Counted from the first letter of the stretch, positions 34,511 through 43,462 are shown. The stretch: DNA of 64,000 nucleotides from DASUPK01 sp963833375 (GCA_963833375.1 CAWHXR010000001.1:682001-746000), one strand, 5' to 3'. Translations and numbers: made by a program. The notes: generated by a model not told the origin, from the letters alone.

Positions 34511-35242
34511 ATGAACAGGACCTATCCGGGCGAGTCGGGGGAGTACCGGGCGGCCCGCGACCGGCTGCTCACGCAGGAGATCGAGCTGCGGCGCCAGGTG
34601 GAGGCGGTCGCGGCCGCGAGGCGCGAGCTGCCGCCGGGTGGGGAGGTTCCGGAGGACTACCTCTTTCAGGGCGAGGGCCCGGATGGGGCGCCGACGGACG
34701 TGAGGCTCTCCGAGCTCTTCGCGCCGGGCAAGGATTCACTGGCGATCTACAGCTTCATGTTCCCGCGCGATCCCGAGGACGACCGGCCGGGACCGGTGAG
34801 GGAGAGGGAGACCGCGGAGCTGCCGCTCGCCGAGGGGCCGTGTCCGTCGTGCGTCGGGCTCCTGGACCAGCTGGACGGGGCGGTGGAGCACGCGAGTCAG
34901 AACATGAACTTCGTGGTGGTGGCCAAGGCGCCCCTGGCGCGTCTCCTCACCTGGGCCCGGGAGCGGGGCTGGCGCCGCCACCGTCTGCTCTCCTCCGCCG
35001 GCAACGACTACAACCGCGACTACCTGGCCGAGACGCCCGAGGGCGCGCAGCGGCCGATGCTCAACGTCTTCCATCGCGACGGCGGGACGATCCGCCACTT
35101 CTGGGGTTCGGAGCTCTTCTACGCGCCCTGGGACCCTGGGCAGGATCCGCGGCACGTAGGGACCCTCGAGCCGCTCTGGAACATGTTCGACCTCACCCTG
35201 GAGGGACGCCCGGATTGGGACGAGCAGCTGAGCTACGACTGA
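34511..35242 (+). CDS. DUF899 thioredoxin-like protein, copy 3 (divergent)
   Basis: 243 residues from ATG 34511, with GGGGGAAG upstream; GTG 34508 is one codon earlier. EYRAARDRLLTQEIELRRQV begins the family helix. The redox motif is CPSCVGLLDQLDGAVEH, and WRRHRLLSSAGNDYNRDYL replaces the WVSSxGSDF core seen in copies 1 and 2. It is clearly the most diverged of the three and lies in the opposite operon. Confidence 0.82.
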   Translation: MNRTYPGESGEYRAARDRLLTQEIELRRQVEAVAAARRELPPGGEVPEDYLFQGEGPDGAPTDVRLSELFAPGKDSLAIYSFMFPRDPEDDRPGPVRERETAELPLAEGPCPSCVGLLDQLDGAVEHASQNMNFVVVAKAPLARLLTWARERGWRRHRLLSSAGNDYNRDYLAETPEGAQRPMLNVFHRDGGTIRHFWGSELFYAPWDPGQDPRHVGTLEPLWNMFDLTLEGRPDWDEQLSYD

Positions 35243-35964
35243 CGGCCCTCCTCCTGGTCGCCGCGGCCGCCGCCTGGGCGGTCACCGCGAGCCGGATGGA
35301 GGGGATGGACATGGGCCCCGGGACCGACCTGGGCGACCTCGGCTGGTTCGCCGGCGTCTGGGCGACGATGATGGCGGCGATGATGCTCCCCTCGCTGGTC
35401 CCGATAGCGGTCGCCTACGCCGGGGCCGCGAGGAATCGAACGGGCCCCGCGACGTCGACCGGAGGGACGACCTTGTTCGCGGCCGGCTATCTGTTCCCCT
35501 GGGTGCTCGCGGGGGTCGCGGCCTGGGCCCTGATCCAGGGCATTCGCTCTTTCGATCTCGCCTTTCTCTCCTGGGATGAGGGCGGGCGATACGCCGCGGG
35601 CGGCGTGATCGTGGGCGCCGCGCTCTACGAGCTCAGCCCCATGAAGGCGACCTGTCTGCGTCATTGCCGGGACCGGGGGCTACTCCTCGAGGGCTGGCGC
35701 CCGGGCGCGGGCGGGGCATTGCGAATGGGCCTCGGGCATGGCGCCTACTGCATCGGTTGCTGCTGGGCCCTGATGGCGGCCCTGTTCGCCCTCGGCGTGA
35801 TGAGCATCGCCTGGATGATCGTGATCGCGATCGTGATCGCGGCTGAGAAGCTCTTGCCCTCGAAGCAGCTGGCCGGCGGCGCCGCGATCACGCTCCTACT
35901 GCTACTGGCCGCGGCGGTCGCGTTCTTGCCGGAACAGCTGCCCGGGCTGACGATTCCGGCCTAG
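35215..35964 (+). CDS. DUF2182 integral membrane protein
   Basis: About 249 residues if translation starts at TTG 35215, which has GGAGGG upstream and overlaps copy 3 of DUF899 by 28 nt; a CTG at 35239 is the only nearer option. WATMMAAMMLPSLVPIAVAYA, LSPMKATCLRHCR and GAYCIGCCWALMAALFALGVMS are the DUF2182 signatures, with Cys and Met residues suited to metal binding. Five or six helices. DUF2182 proteins are described as predicted metal-binding membrane proteins; the role is unknown. Confidence 0.82.
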   Translation: MGRAAELRLTALLLVAAAAAWAVTASRMEGMDMGPGTDLGDLGWFAGVWATMMAAMMLPSLVPIAVAYAGAARNRTGPATSTGGTTLFAAGYLFPWVLAGVAAWALIQGIRSFDLAFLSWDEGGRYAAGGVIVGAALYELSPMKATCLRHCRDRGLLLEGWRPGAGGALRMGLGHGAYCIGCCWALMAALFALGVMSIAWMIVIAIVIAAEKLLPSKQLAGGAAITLLLLLAAAVAFLPEQLPGLTIPA

Positions 35965-35975
35965 CGCGCGAACCC

Positions 35976-36006
35976 TTGACTTCGAGCGCGCTCGAAGGGG
36001 TAGCGT
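35976..36006 (+). promoter_or_regulatory. MerR-type promoter with 19-bp spacer and palindrome
   Basis: TTGACT (35976-35981) and TAGCGT (36001-36006) are separated by 19 bp, the over-long spacing typical of MerR-activated promoters. The spacer is filled by the perfect 18-bp palindrome CTTCGAGCGCGCTCGAAG (35980-35997). It drives the aldo/keto reductase. No merR gene lies in the window's neighbourhood. Confidence 0.75.
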
Positions 36007-36011
36007 TGTTC

Positions 36012-36028
36012 GAGGTTATTCGAACCTC
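36012..36028. promoter_or_regulatory. Second inverted repeat in the aldo/keto reductase leader
   Basis: GAGGTT-ATTCG-AACCTC, a 6-5-6 repeat just downstream of the MerR-type -10. It could be a small leader hairpin or a second protein site. Confidence 0.35.
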
Positions 36029-36080
36029 TGACCGGGGAAGACCGACCGGGGGGACGGACCTCTACCGCGAAAGGCAAGCA

Positions 36081-37070
36081 ATGAAGAAGCGCAATCTCGG
36101 AGACCTGGAAGTCTCGGCCCTCGGCCTCGGCTGCATGGGCATGTCCGCCTTCTACGGCTCGGCCGACGAGCAGGAGGCGATCGCGACGATCCAGCGCGCC
36201 CTCGAGCTCGGCGTCAACTTCCTCGACACGGCGCAGCTCTACGGCCCGCTGACCAACGAGGAGCTGGTTGGGCGCGCGATCAAGGGCAAGCGCGACCAGT
36301 ACGTGATCGCCACGAAGTTCAACCTGCGGTTGGACGACGCGACCCCGGGTGACATGTCGACCGTGGGGCCACAGGACGGGTCGGCCGAGCACGTGAAGAG
36401 CTCGATCGAGGGCTCGCTGCAGCGCCTCGGGGTCGACCACGTCGACCTCTACTACCAGCACCGCGTCGACCCGAAGGTCGAGATTGAGGAGACGGTCGGC
36501 GCGATGGCGAAGCTGGTCGAGGAGGGGAAGATCCGCCACATTGGATTGAGCGAGGCGGCGCCCGAGACGATCCGCCGCGCCCACGCCGTGCACCCGATCA
36601 CCGCGCTCCAGACCGAGTACTCGCTCTGGACGCGCGACGTCGAGGCGGAGATCCTGCCGACCTGCCGGGAGCTCGGCATCGGCTTCGTGCCCTACTCGCC
36701 GCTCGGGCGCGGGTTCCTCTCCGGCCGCTTCACCTCGCCAGACGAGCTCGACGAGGGGGACTTCCGCCGCAACAACCCGCGCTTCCAGGGAGAGAACCTG
36801 GAGGCGAACCTGCGGCTGGTGGAGAAGGTCAGGGAGATCGCGGAGGAGAAGGGCGTCACTCCGTCCCAGCTGGCGCTGGCCTGGGTCCTCTCCCGCGGCG
36901 ACGAGATCGTCCCGATCCCCGGCACCAAGAGGCGCACCTACCTCGAGGAGAACGTCGCGGCCGTCGACGTCGATCTCAGCGACGACGACCTGGCGCGGAT
37001 CGAGGAGGAGCTGCCCGGGGCCTCCGGCGACCGCTACGCGCCGGAGGGCATGGCGGCGATCAACCGCTAG
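36081..37070 (+). CDS. Aldo/keto reductase
   Basis: 329 residues from ATG 36081 with GAAAGG upstream. The tetrad residues are visible in NFLDTAQLYGP (Asp, Tyr), YVIATKFN (Lys) and DLYYQHRVDP (His); EIVPIPGTKRRTYLEENVAA binds NADPH. It resembles the YakC/IolS-like group that reduces aldehydes and ketones. The MerR-type promoter suggests induction by an electrophile or metabolite. A longer open frame reaches back to 35976 but that would begin in the -35 box. Confidence 0.92.
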   Translation: MKKRNLGDLEVSALGLGCMGMSAFYGSADEQEAIATIQRALELGVNFLDTAQLYGPLTNEELVGRAIKGKRDQYVIATKFNLRLDDATPGDMSTVGPQDGSAEHVKSSIEGSLQRLGVDHVDLYYQHRVDPKVEIEETVGAMAKLVEEGKIRHIGLSEAAPETIRRAHAVHPITALQTEYSLWTRDVEAEILPTCRELGIGFVPYSPLGRGFLSGRFTSPDELDEGDFRRNNPRFQGENLEANLRLVEKVREIAEEKGVTPSQLALAWVLSRGDEIVPIPGTKRRTYLEENVAAVDVDLSDDDLARIEEELPGASGDRYAPEGMAAINR

Positions 37071-37073
37071 GGC

Positions 37074-37922
37074 TCAGGAGTCGAGAAAGTCGAGCACCGC
37101 CCGGCACCACGGGCCGCGGTTCTCCCTCTCGAGGAAGGTGAAGTGATCGGCGCCGGGCAGGACCACCAGCACCGAATCGGACAGGCGGTCCGCTGTCTCC
37201 TCCGCCGTGGCTGCGAAGGGGTCGAGCTCGGCCGCGAGGACGAGGGTGGGGGTGCCGATGCGTTCGAGCAACGCGCGCTGATCCATCTGACCCGCGACCC
37301 GGTCATTGAAGTGGCGCAGCGCGTCGGCGTTGTTGCCGGCCCTCTTGAGCCCCTCGCCGATCGGCCTGTAGTCCACCTCGGGCGCGAGCTGCAGGCGCCA
37401 ATCGCGTACGAAGAGCCCCGCCAGCTCCTCGTCGCTCGAGTAGCGGCCCTGCTGGTGGGCCTCGAGCGCCTCGCTCGCGTCATCGAAATAGGGCTGACCG
37501 CGATGCGACTCGATTCGCCCGGCGCGGCGCTCCCGGATCTCCGCTGTGAAGCGGGGTGTGGTGTTCGCCAGTATCAGCCGCTCGACGCGATCCGGTTCGT
37601 TGCCGGCCCAGTTCATCGCCACGAATCCGCCGTGCGAATGACCGAGCAGATCGATGCGCTCCAGGGCAAGGTGTTCCCGCAGCGCCTCGATGTCGGCCGC
37701 GTAGTCCTCCAGGTCGTACCCGGAAGGATCCGCGGGTCGATCCGAGTTCCCTGTGCCGCGCGGATCGATCAGCAGCAGCGTCCGCTCCGCCTCGAGCTCC
37801 GGAAGCTCGCCGAAATACTCGGACGAGCAGCCGGGCCCACCCGGGTGCATGAGCAATGGCGGGCCGGAGCCTCGCTCGTGCCAGGCGAGCTTGCGGCCGT
37901 CAGGCGTGGTCAGGGACGGCAT
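37074..37922 (-). CDS. Alpha/beta hydrolase (proline iminopeptidase-like)
   Basis: 282 residues. Oxyanion segment MHPGGPGCSSEYF, nucleophile elbow LLGHSHGGFVA (Ser), acid AAELDPFAA (Asp) and GADHFTFLE (His) form a complete triad. It resembles prolyl aminopeptidase/epoxide hydrolase-like enzymes. It overlaps the 3' end of the upstream FAD enzyme gene by 23 nt and is probably co-transcribed with it. Confidence 0.88.
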   Translation of the reverse strand: MPSLTTPDGRKLAWHERGSGPPLLMHPGGPGCSSEYFGELPELEAERTLLLIDPRGTGNSDRPADPSGYDLEDYAADIEALREHLALERIDLLGHSHGGFVAMNWAGNEPDRVERLILANTTPRFTAEIRERRAGRIESHRGQPYFDDASEALEAHQQGRYSSDEELAGLFVRDWRLQLAPEVDYRPIGEGLKRAGNNADALRHFNDRVAGQMDQRALLERIGTPTLVLAAELDPFAATAEETADRLSDSVLVVLPGADHFTFLERENRGPWCRAVLDFLDS

Positions 37923-39105
37923 CCGCGAACCAGCGGGTGAGGCGCTCCTCGCTCATCGCCACGGAGGGCGCGACCCTGCGGGTGAGCGTGTCACGCATGT
38001 CCTGACCGGCGTCGGGCTCGCTCGCCCAGCCGCGAAAGAGCTTCTCGGAGAGCTCGGGCCGCGGAAAGCGTCCCCAGGCGAACGACCAGTCGTAGTGCCC
38101 GTCGGCGCGCTCCTCGTGCCAAGCCTCGTAGCCGTCGAGGCTCGGACCCGAGCTGGAGAGCGCCTCGGCGACGTAGACCCCCTGGGCGACGGCGTCGCCG
38201 ATCCCCTGGGCGGTCCCGGGGTGCTTGAAGTGCAGCGCGTCGCCGAGCAGTGCCCACCCGGGACCGGTCGGTCTGCGGAAGTACCCGCGCATCAGCGACT
38301 CGGGCGCCACGATCAGGTCGGAGATCATCTCGCCGGCCTCGAGATGCTCGGGCTCGATCGAGTCGGGGAACCTGCCCAGGACCTCGAAGTAGTTGCGGAG
38401 CCGGTCCTCCCTCGAGCCGCGGGTGAACTCGTCCGGTCCGGTCGCCGTCAGCATCGTGAGCCCGTCTTCGACGGCCCAGCGAACCAGGATCGCGTCCTCC
38501 TGGATGTCGGTCGTGGCCAGGCCGTCACCGGGAATCCCGCTCCAGTACGCCCACATGAACGCGAGCTCCCCCTTCTGCCGCCGCTCCTTCTCGATGCCCA
38601 GCCTGGCGGCGACCGTGGAGGCGCGACCGTCCGCTCCGAAGACCCACTTCGCCCGGATCTCGTCGCCGCCCTCGAGCACCACCCCCGCGACCGGGTCCTC
38701 CTCGGTCCCGGCGCCGATCAGGTCGACCACCCTCTTCCCGAAACGCCCCTCCGCTCCGGCCGCGATCGCCGTGTCGACCATCGCCTTGTCGAGACTGACC
38801 CTGCGGACCGAGAGGCCGCGATCGAAACCGTCGATCGGCGTGAACTTCCCGGTGGTCTCGTGGCCCAGGCCGACGGTCCGCCAGGCCACCGGGGAGAGCC
38901 GGTGCTCGGAGCGCAGCGTGTCGAGCACGCCGAGGCGCTCGAGGTGCGCCAGGGTGTTCGGGAACATCATGTGGGTCGAGATCGTGTCGCTCGGGAAGGT
39001 GTCTCGATCGACGAGCGCCACGTCCCAGCCGCGCTCGGCGAGGGCGATCGCCAGCGTCGAGCCGGCGCAGCGCGCTCCGACGATGACCGCGTCCTTCTCC
39101 ACCAT
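37900..39105 (-). CDS. FAD-dependent monooxygenase / geranylgeranyl reductase-like
   Basis: 401 residues. AVIVGARCAGSTLAIALAER binds the ADP of FAD; VFGADGRASTVAARLG is the DG motif and WALLGDALHFKHPGTAQGIGDA the GD motif of class A flavin hydroxylases and halogenases. The Ala in the glycine-rich loop (VGARCAG) is typical of this actinobacterial subgroup. Substrate unknown, probably an aromatic or polyketide-like compound given its hydrolase partner. Confidence 0.87.
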   Translation of the reverse strand: MVEKDAVIVGARCAGSTLAIALAERGWDVALVDRDTFPSDTISTHMMFPNTLAHLERLGVLDTLRSEHRLSPVAWRTVGLGHETTGKFTPIDGFDRGLSVRRVSLDKAMVDTAIAAGAEGRFGKRVVDLIGAGTEEDPVAGVVLEGGDEIRAKWVFGADGRASTVAARLGIEKERRQKGELAFMWAYWSGIPGDGLATTDIQEDAILVRWAVEDGLTMLTATGPDEFTRGSREDRLRNYFEVLGRFPDSIEPEHLEAGEMISDLIVAPESLMRGYFRRPTGPGWALLGDALHFKHPGTAQGIGDAVAQGVYVAEALSSSGPSLDGYEAWHEERADGHYDWSFAWGRFPRPELSEKLFRGWASEPDAGQDMRDTLTRRVAPSVAMSEERLTRWFADAVPDHA

Positions 39106-39150
39106 CGCAGCGAGCCTACCCGGGCTCGGGCGCGCCGCGTGTGAGTACCG

Positions 39151-39540
39151 TCACCCGACGCCGAAAGCGGCCCGGGCCTCGTCGCGGTCGCGATAGACCT
39201 CGTAGCGGACCACCAGCCCGTCGCGGAGGGTCCAGAGGTGCGCGCCGCTCCCCTCGATCTGAGCTCCGCTCTCCTTGCCCTTACCGGCCCAGTGGATCAG
39301 CACCAGGATCCGGTCCCCCGCCTCGATGAAGTCCTCCGCCTCGATGGTCAGCGGGCGCTCCCACGCGCTCAGCCACTCGCGCATCACACCGACGAATCCC
39401 TCGTAGCCGTCCGCCTGGATCGGCTCGCCCATGCCGAAGGTCTCCATCGTCATCTCGGGGTCGAAGATGTCGCCGCGAGAGTAGTCGCCGCGGCTCCAGT
39501 CGTCGTAGAGAGCTTCGAGCTTCTCCCGCGGTTCAGGCAC
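39151..39540 (-). CDS. NTF2-like / SnoaL-like domain protein
   Basis: 129 residues from GTG 39540. LEALYDDWSRGDYSRGDIFD, FVGVMREWLSAWERPLTIEA and HLWTLRDGLVVRYEVYRDRDE outline the cone-shaped NTF2 fold used by SnoaL-type cyclases and small isomerases. Catalytic residues cannot be assigned. The start overlaps the 3' end of rpiA by 8 nt, so it is coupled to that gene. Confidence 0.82.
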   Translation of the reverse strand: MPEPREKLEALYDDWSRGDYSRGDIFDPEMTMETFGMGEPIQADGYEGFVGVMREWLSAWERPLTIEAEDFIEAGDRILVLIHWAGKGKESGAQIEGSGAHLWTLRDGLVVRYEVYRDRDEARAAFGVG

Positions 39541-40204
39541 GCTCGACGGAGCCCCCGCGCCCGACCAGCACGGCGCCGACCATCCCCGACGGAAAGAGGC
39601 CGTGATCGACGACGCCGGGCATCACCGCGAGGCGGGCGGCGATCTCCCCGGGCTCGTGGATCTTGCCTTGGAAGTCGGCGATCACGCCGTCGTCGGGGCT
39701 CGGCGGCGTGTCGGGGCGCAGCGTCACCTCGCCGAGCTCGTCGGAGATCCGGGTCAGGGTGGAGGCGAGGCCGAACCTCGAGAGCTCGAGTGGGATGGGG
39801 GAGGAGATCCGCTCGACGGTCTTGGAGGAGTCCGCGATCACGACGAAGCGCTCGGCCGAGGCGGCGACGATCTTCTCCCTCGTATGGGCGCCGCCGCCCC
39901 CCTTGACCAGCCAGCGGTCCGGGGCGATCTGGTCGGCGCCGTCGATCGCGATGTCGAGCCGCTCGAGCTGCTCGAAGGGCTCCACGGGGATGCCGAGCCT
40001 CCGGGCCTGTTCCTCGGTGGCGACGGAGGTGGCGACGCAGCGCAGGTCACTCACGCCGCGCGCGGCGATCGCCGGCAGCAGGTGTGCCACGGTCGAGCCC
40101 GTTCCGAGGCCGACCCTCATGCCGTCGGAGACCAGCTCCGCGGCCGCCTCGGCGGCGGCCTTCTTCTCGGCGTCGAGGTTTGCGTCGGCCACGTCCGAGA
40201 GCAC
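39533..40204 (-). CDS. rpiA: Ribose-5-phosphate isomerase A
   Basis: 223 residues from GTG 40204 (GTG 40192 is also possible). MRVGLGTGSTVAHLL is the phosphate loop; IAIDGADQIAPDRWLVKGGGGAHTREKIVA contains the catalytic Asp, Lys and Glu region. It interconverts ribulose and ribose 5-phosphate. It is divergent from tkt with only 18 bp between the start codons. Confidence 0.93.
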   Translation of the reverse strand: MLSDVADANLDAEKKAAAEAAAELVSDGMRVGLGTGSTVAHLLPAIAARGVSDLRCVATSVATEEQARRLGIPVEPFEQLERLDIAIDGADQIAPDRWLVKGGGGAHTREKIVAASAERFVVIADSSKTVERISSPIPLELSRFGLASTLTRISDELGEVTLRPDTPPSPDDGVIADFQGKIHEPGEIAARLAVMPGVVDHGLFPSGMVGAVLVGRGGSVERA

Positions 40205-40222
40205 ACTAGTCGTAGGATCGGA

Positions 40223-42328
40223 ATGAGAATGGCCACCGAGACACCAGCCGGCACCCCGCCCGCGACGCTGCCCAACGCCCGCGACATCGACCAGCTCTGC
40301 ATCAACACGATCCGGACGCTGTCCATCGACGCGATCCAGAAGGCGAACTCCGGGCACCCGGGGACGCCGATGGCGCTCGCCCCGGTCGCCTACGTGCTCT
40401 GGCAGCGCTTCCTCCGCTTCGACCCCCATCACCCGATCTGGCCGAACCGCGACCGCTTCGTGCTCTCCAACGGCCATGCCTCGATGCTGCTCTATTCGAT
40501 GCTCCACCTGACCGGGGTGCGCGCGGTCGATCCCGACTACGAGGTCGTGGGTCAGCCCTCGGTGAGCCTCGACGACATCAAGGGCTTCCGCCAGCTCGAC
40601 TCCCGGTGCCCGGGCCATCCGGAGTACCGCTGGACGTCCGGCGTCGAGGCCACGACCGGCCCGCTCGGCCAGGGGATCGCGACCAGCGTCGGCATGGCCC
40701 TCGCGTCCAAGTGGCTCGCCGCCCGCTACAACCGCCCCGACTTCGAGATCTTCGACTTCGACGTCTACGCCTTCGCCGGTGACGGCTGCCTGATGGAGGG
40801 CGTCTCCAGCGAGGCCGCCTCACTCGCGGGCCATCAGAGGCTCGACAACCTCTGCTGGGTCTACGACAACAACCACATCTCGATCGATGGGCGCACCGAG
40901 ATCACCTACGAGGACGACGTTGCGGCCCGCTTCGCCGGCTACGGCTGGAACGTCACCCGGGTCGGCGACGCCAACGACCTCGACCTGCTCACTCGCGGTT
41001 TCGAGGCCTTCCGCAGAGAAGTGAGCCGCCCGACGCTGATCATCGTCGACAGCCACATCGGCTGGGGCTCGCCCCACAAGGTGGACACCCCTGAGGTCCA
41101 TGGCGAGCCACTGGGGGAGGAGGAGGTACGCGAGACGAAGCGCGCCTACGGCTGGCCGGAGGACGCGCAGTTCCTCGTTCCCGACGGCGTCCGCGAGCAT
41201 TTCGACGACGGCATCGGCAGGCGCGGGGCCGAGCTGCGCGCCGAGTGGGAGAAGCTCTTCTCCAGCTACGGCAAGGAGGACTCGTCCCTTGCCTCCGAGG
41301 TCGAGTGCATGCAGCGTCGCAGTCTGCCCGAGGGCTGGGACGCCGACATCCCGAGCTTCGACGCCGACGAGAAGGGCATGGCGACGCGCAAGGCGTCGAA
41401 CCAGGTCGAGAACGCGGTCGCCGGCCGGATCCCGTGGCTGCTCGTCGGCTCCGCCGACCTCACCGACTCGACCTCTGTCCGGCTCAAGGATGTCGACGGC
41501 GCCCGGGACTTCGAGCCCGAGAGCCGCACCGCTCGCCAGCTCCACCTCGGCATCCGCGAGCACGAGTCCGCCGCGCTCTCCAACGGCCTCTCGCTCAGCA
41601 AGCTGCGGCCGGTCTGGTCGACCTACCTGACCTTCTCCGACTACGCGCGCCCCGCGATTCGCCTCTCGGCGCTGATGGAGCTCCCGGTCATCCACCTGTT
41701 CACGCACGACTCGATCGGGCTGGGGGAGGACGGGCCGACCCATCAGCCGGTCGAGCAGCTCGCCTCGCTGCGCGCGATCCCGGGGCTCGACGTGATCCGG
41801 CCCGCCGACGCCAACGAGGTGGCAGAGGCCTGGCGCGAGGCGCTCGACCGCACCCATCAGCCGGTCGCGCTCGTGCTCACCCGCCAGGACGTGCCGATCC
41901 TGGACCGGTCCCGCTACGCCCCGGCCGAGGGCCTGCGCCGGGGCGGCTATGTGCTCGCCGACCCTGACGGGGGCGACCCGGAGGTGATCCTGCTCGCGAC
42001 GGGCAGCGAGGTGGCGCTGGTGGTGGCGGCCCACGAGAACCTGATCTCCGACGGGATCCGCTCGCGCGTGGTCAGCATGCCGTGCTGGGAGCTCTTCGAG
42101 CGACAGGAGCAGAGCTACCGCGACGAGGTCCTGCCCCCGGCGCTGACCGCGAGGGTTTCCGTCGAGGAGGCCTCTACCCTCGGATGGGACCGGTTCGTCG
42201 GTCCCGACGGGGCGAGGATCGGAATGCACACCTTCGGCTCCTCCGCACCGCTGAAGGACGTACAGAGCAAGTTCGGCTTTACTCCCGACAAGGTGGCCGA
42301 GACGGCCAAGCGGGTAATAAGTCGATGA
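40223..42328 (+). CDS. tkt: Transketolase
   Basis: 701 residues from ATG 40223 (ATG 40229 is equally good). ANSGHPGTPMALAPVAYVLW, AFAGDGCLMEGVSSEAASLA (thiamine diphosphate motif) and DSIGLGEDGPTHQPVEQLAS are diagnostic. It transfers two-carbon units in the non-oxidative pentose phosphate pathway. TAGGAT sits 4 nt before the ATG, so the transcript may have almost no leader. First gene of the tkt-tal-pgi-HAD run. Confidence 0.95.
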   Translation: MRMATETPAGTPPATLPNARDIDQLCINTIRTLSIDAIQKANSGHPGTPMALAPVAYVLWQRFLRFDPHHPIWPNRDRFVLSNGHASMLLYSMLHLTGVRAVDPDYEVVGQPSVSLDDIKGFRQLDSRCPGHPEYRWTSGVEATTGPLGQGIATSVGMALASKWLAARYNRPDFEIFDFDVYAFAGDGCLMEGVSSEAASLAGHQRLDNLCWVYDNNHISIDGRTEITYEDDVAARFAGYGWNVTRVGDANDLDLLTRGFEAFRREVSRPTLIIVDSHIGWGSPHKVDTPEVHGEPLGEEEVRETKRAYGWPEDAQFLVPDGVREHFDDGIGRRGAELRAEWEKLFSSYGKEDSSLASEVECMQRRSLPEGWDADIPSFDADEKGMATRKASNQVENAVAGRIPWLLVGSADLTDSTSVRLKDVDGARDFEPESRTARQLHLGIREHESAALSNGLSLSKLRPVWSTYLTFSDYARPAIRLSALMELPVIHLFTHDSIGLGEDGPTHQPVEQLASLRAIPGLDVIRPADANEVAEAWREALDRTHQPVALVLTRQDVPILDRSRYAPAEGLRRGGYVLADPDGGDPEVILLATGSEVALVVAAHENLISDGIRSRVVSMPCWELFERQEQSYRDEVLPPALTARVSVEEASTLGWDRFVGPDGARIGMHTFGSSAPLKDVQSKFGFTPDKVAETAKRVISR

Positions 42329-42353
42329 AGACCGACGCTAAGGAACTGATCCA

Positions 42354-43430
42354 GTGAAGCCCACGCAGAAACTCCACGACCTGGGCCAGAGCCTCTGGCT
42401 CGACAACATCACCCGGACGATGCTCGACGACGGGACCGAGCAGGGATACATCAACGAGCTCTCCGTCACCGGGCAGACCTCCAACCCGACCATCTTCGAC
42501 AAGGCGATCAGCAGCGGCGACGCCTACGACGAGCAGATCGCCGAGCTGCGGGCGAAGGGGACGGAGCCCGAGGACATCTTCTTCGAGCTGGCCCTCACGG
42601 ACATCAAGCGCGCCGCGAAGCTCTTCGAGCCGACCCACAAGGAGACCGATCGCATGGACGGCTGGGTCTCCCTCGAGGTCTCACCGCGACTGGCCTACGA
42701 CACCGAGGCCACGATCCAGCAGGCCGCCGACCTGCACGGGCGCGCCTCGGACAACATCTTCATCAAGATCCCCGGCACGCCTGAGGGGCTGCCGGCGATC
42801 GAGGAGTCGATCTTCGCCGGACTGCCGATCAACGTCACGCTGCTGATGTCGAGCGACCAGACGATGGCCGCCGCGGACGCGTACATGAAGGGGGTCGAGC
42901 GGCGAATCGAGGCGGGCCTGGATCCCGACGTCCCCTCGGTCCTCTCCCTGTTCGTCAGCCGCTGGGACGTGGCCGTCCACGACCAGGTCCCCGACGAGCT
43001 CAAGAACACTCTGGGCATCGCGGTGGGCAAGCAGACCTACGCCGCCTGGCGCGGGCTGCTGGAGTCCGAGCGTTGGCAGGGGTTGGCGGAGAAGGGCGCC
43101 CGGCTGCAGCGGTTGCTCTTCGCCAGCACGGGCACGAAGGACCCGGGGGCGCCGGAGACCCTCTACGTCGACGCCTTCGCCGCACCGGACACGATCAACA
43201 CGATGCCCGACAAGACCCTGCTCGCCTTCGCCGAGAGCGGGAGCGTCGGGGATCCTCTCCGCGCCGACGGCGGCGACTACGAGCAGGTCTTCGATGCCCA
43301 TCGCCAGGCCGGGATCGATGTCGACGGGCTCGGCCTCCAGCTCCAGAAGGAGGGCGCCGAGAAGTTCGTCAAGTCCTGGATGGACCTGCTCGAGACGATC
43401 AAGTCCGAGTCCGAGCGCCTGGCCGCCTGA
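42354..43430 (+). CDS. tal: Transaldolase
   Basis: 358 residues from GTG 42354, with AAGGA upstream. QSLWLDNITRTMLDDG, VTGQTSNPTIFDKAI and NIFIKIPGTPEGLPAIEE (Schiff-base Lys) mark the actinobacterial long-form TalB. It moves three-carbon units between sugar phosphates. 25 nt after tkt. Confidence 0.94.
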   Translation: MKPTQKLHDLGQSLWLDNITRTMLDDGTEQGYINELSVTGQTSNPTIFDKAISSGDAYDEQIAELRAKGTEPEDIFFELALTDIKRAAKLFEPTHKETDRMDGWVSLEVSPRLAYDTEATIQQAADLHGRASDNIFIKIPGTPEGLPAIEESIFAGLPINVTLLMSSDQTMAAADAYMKGVERRIEAGLDPDVPSVLSLFVSRWDVAVHDQVPDELKNTLGIAVGKQTYAAWRGLLESERWQGLAEKGARLQRLLFASTGTKDPGAPETLYVDAFAAPDTINTMPDKTLLAFAESGSVGDPLRADGGDYEQVFDAHRQAGIDVDGLGLQLQKEGAEKFVKSWMDLLETIKSESERLAA

Positions 43431-43462
43431 GCCCGTGGCCGCACGCGGCTAGGCTGCCGCGC

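Noticed and set aside
35976..36080. N-terminal extension of the aldo/keto reductase from TTG 35976
   Set aside because: That TTG is the first base triplet of the -35 box of the MerR-type promoter, and the family start fits ATG 36081.
39602..40222. Upstream extension of the transketolase frame
   Set aside because: It runs antisense through rpiA; transketolase homology begins after ATG 40223.
40820..42229. A 469-codon leftward open frame inside tkt
   Set aside because: Antisense to transketolase and without any recognisable domain.
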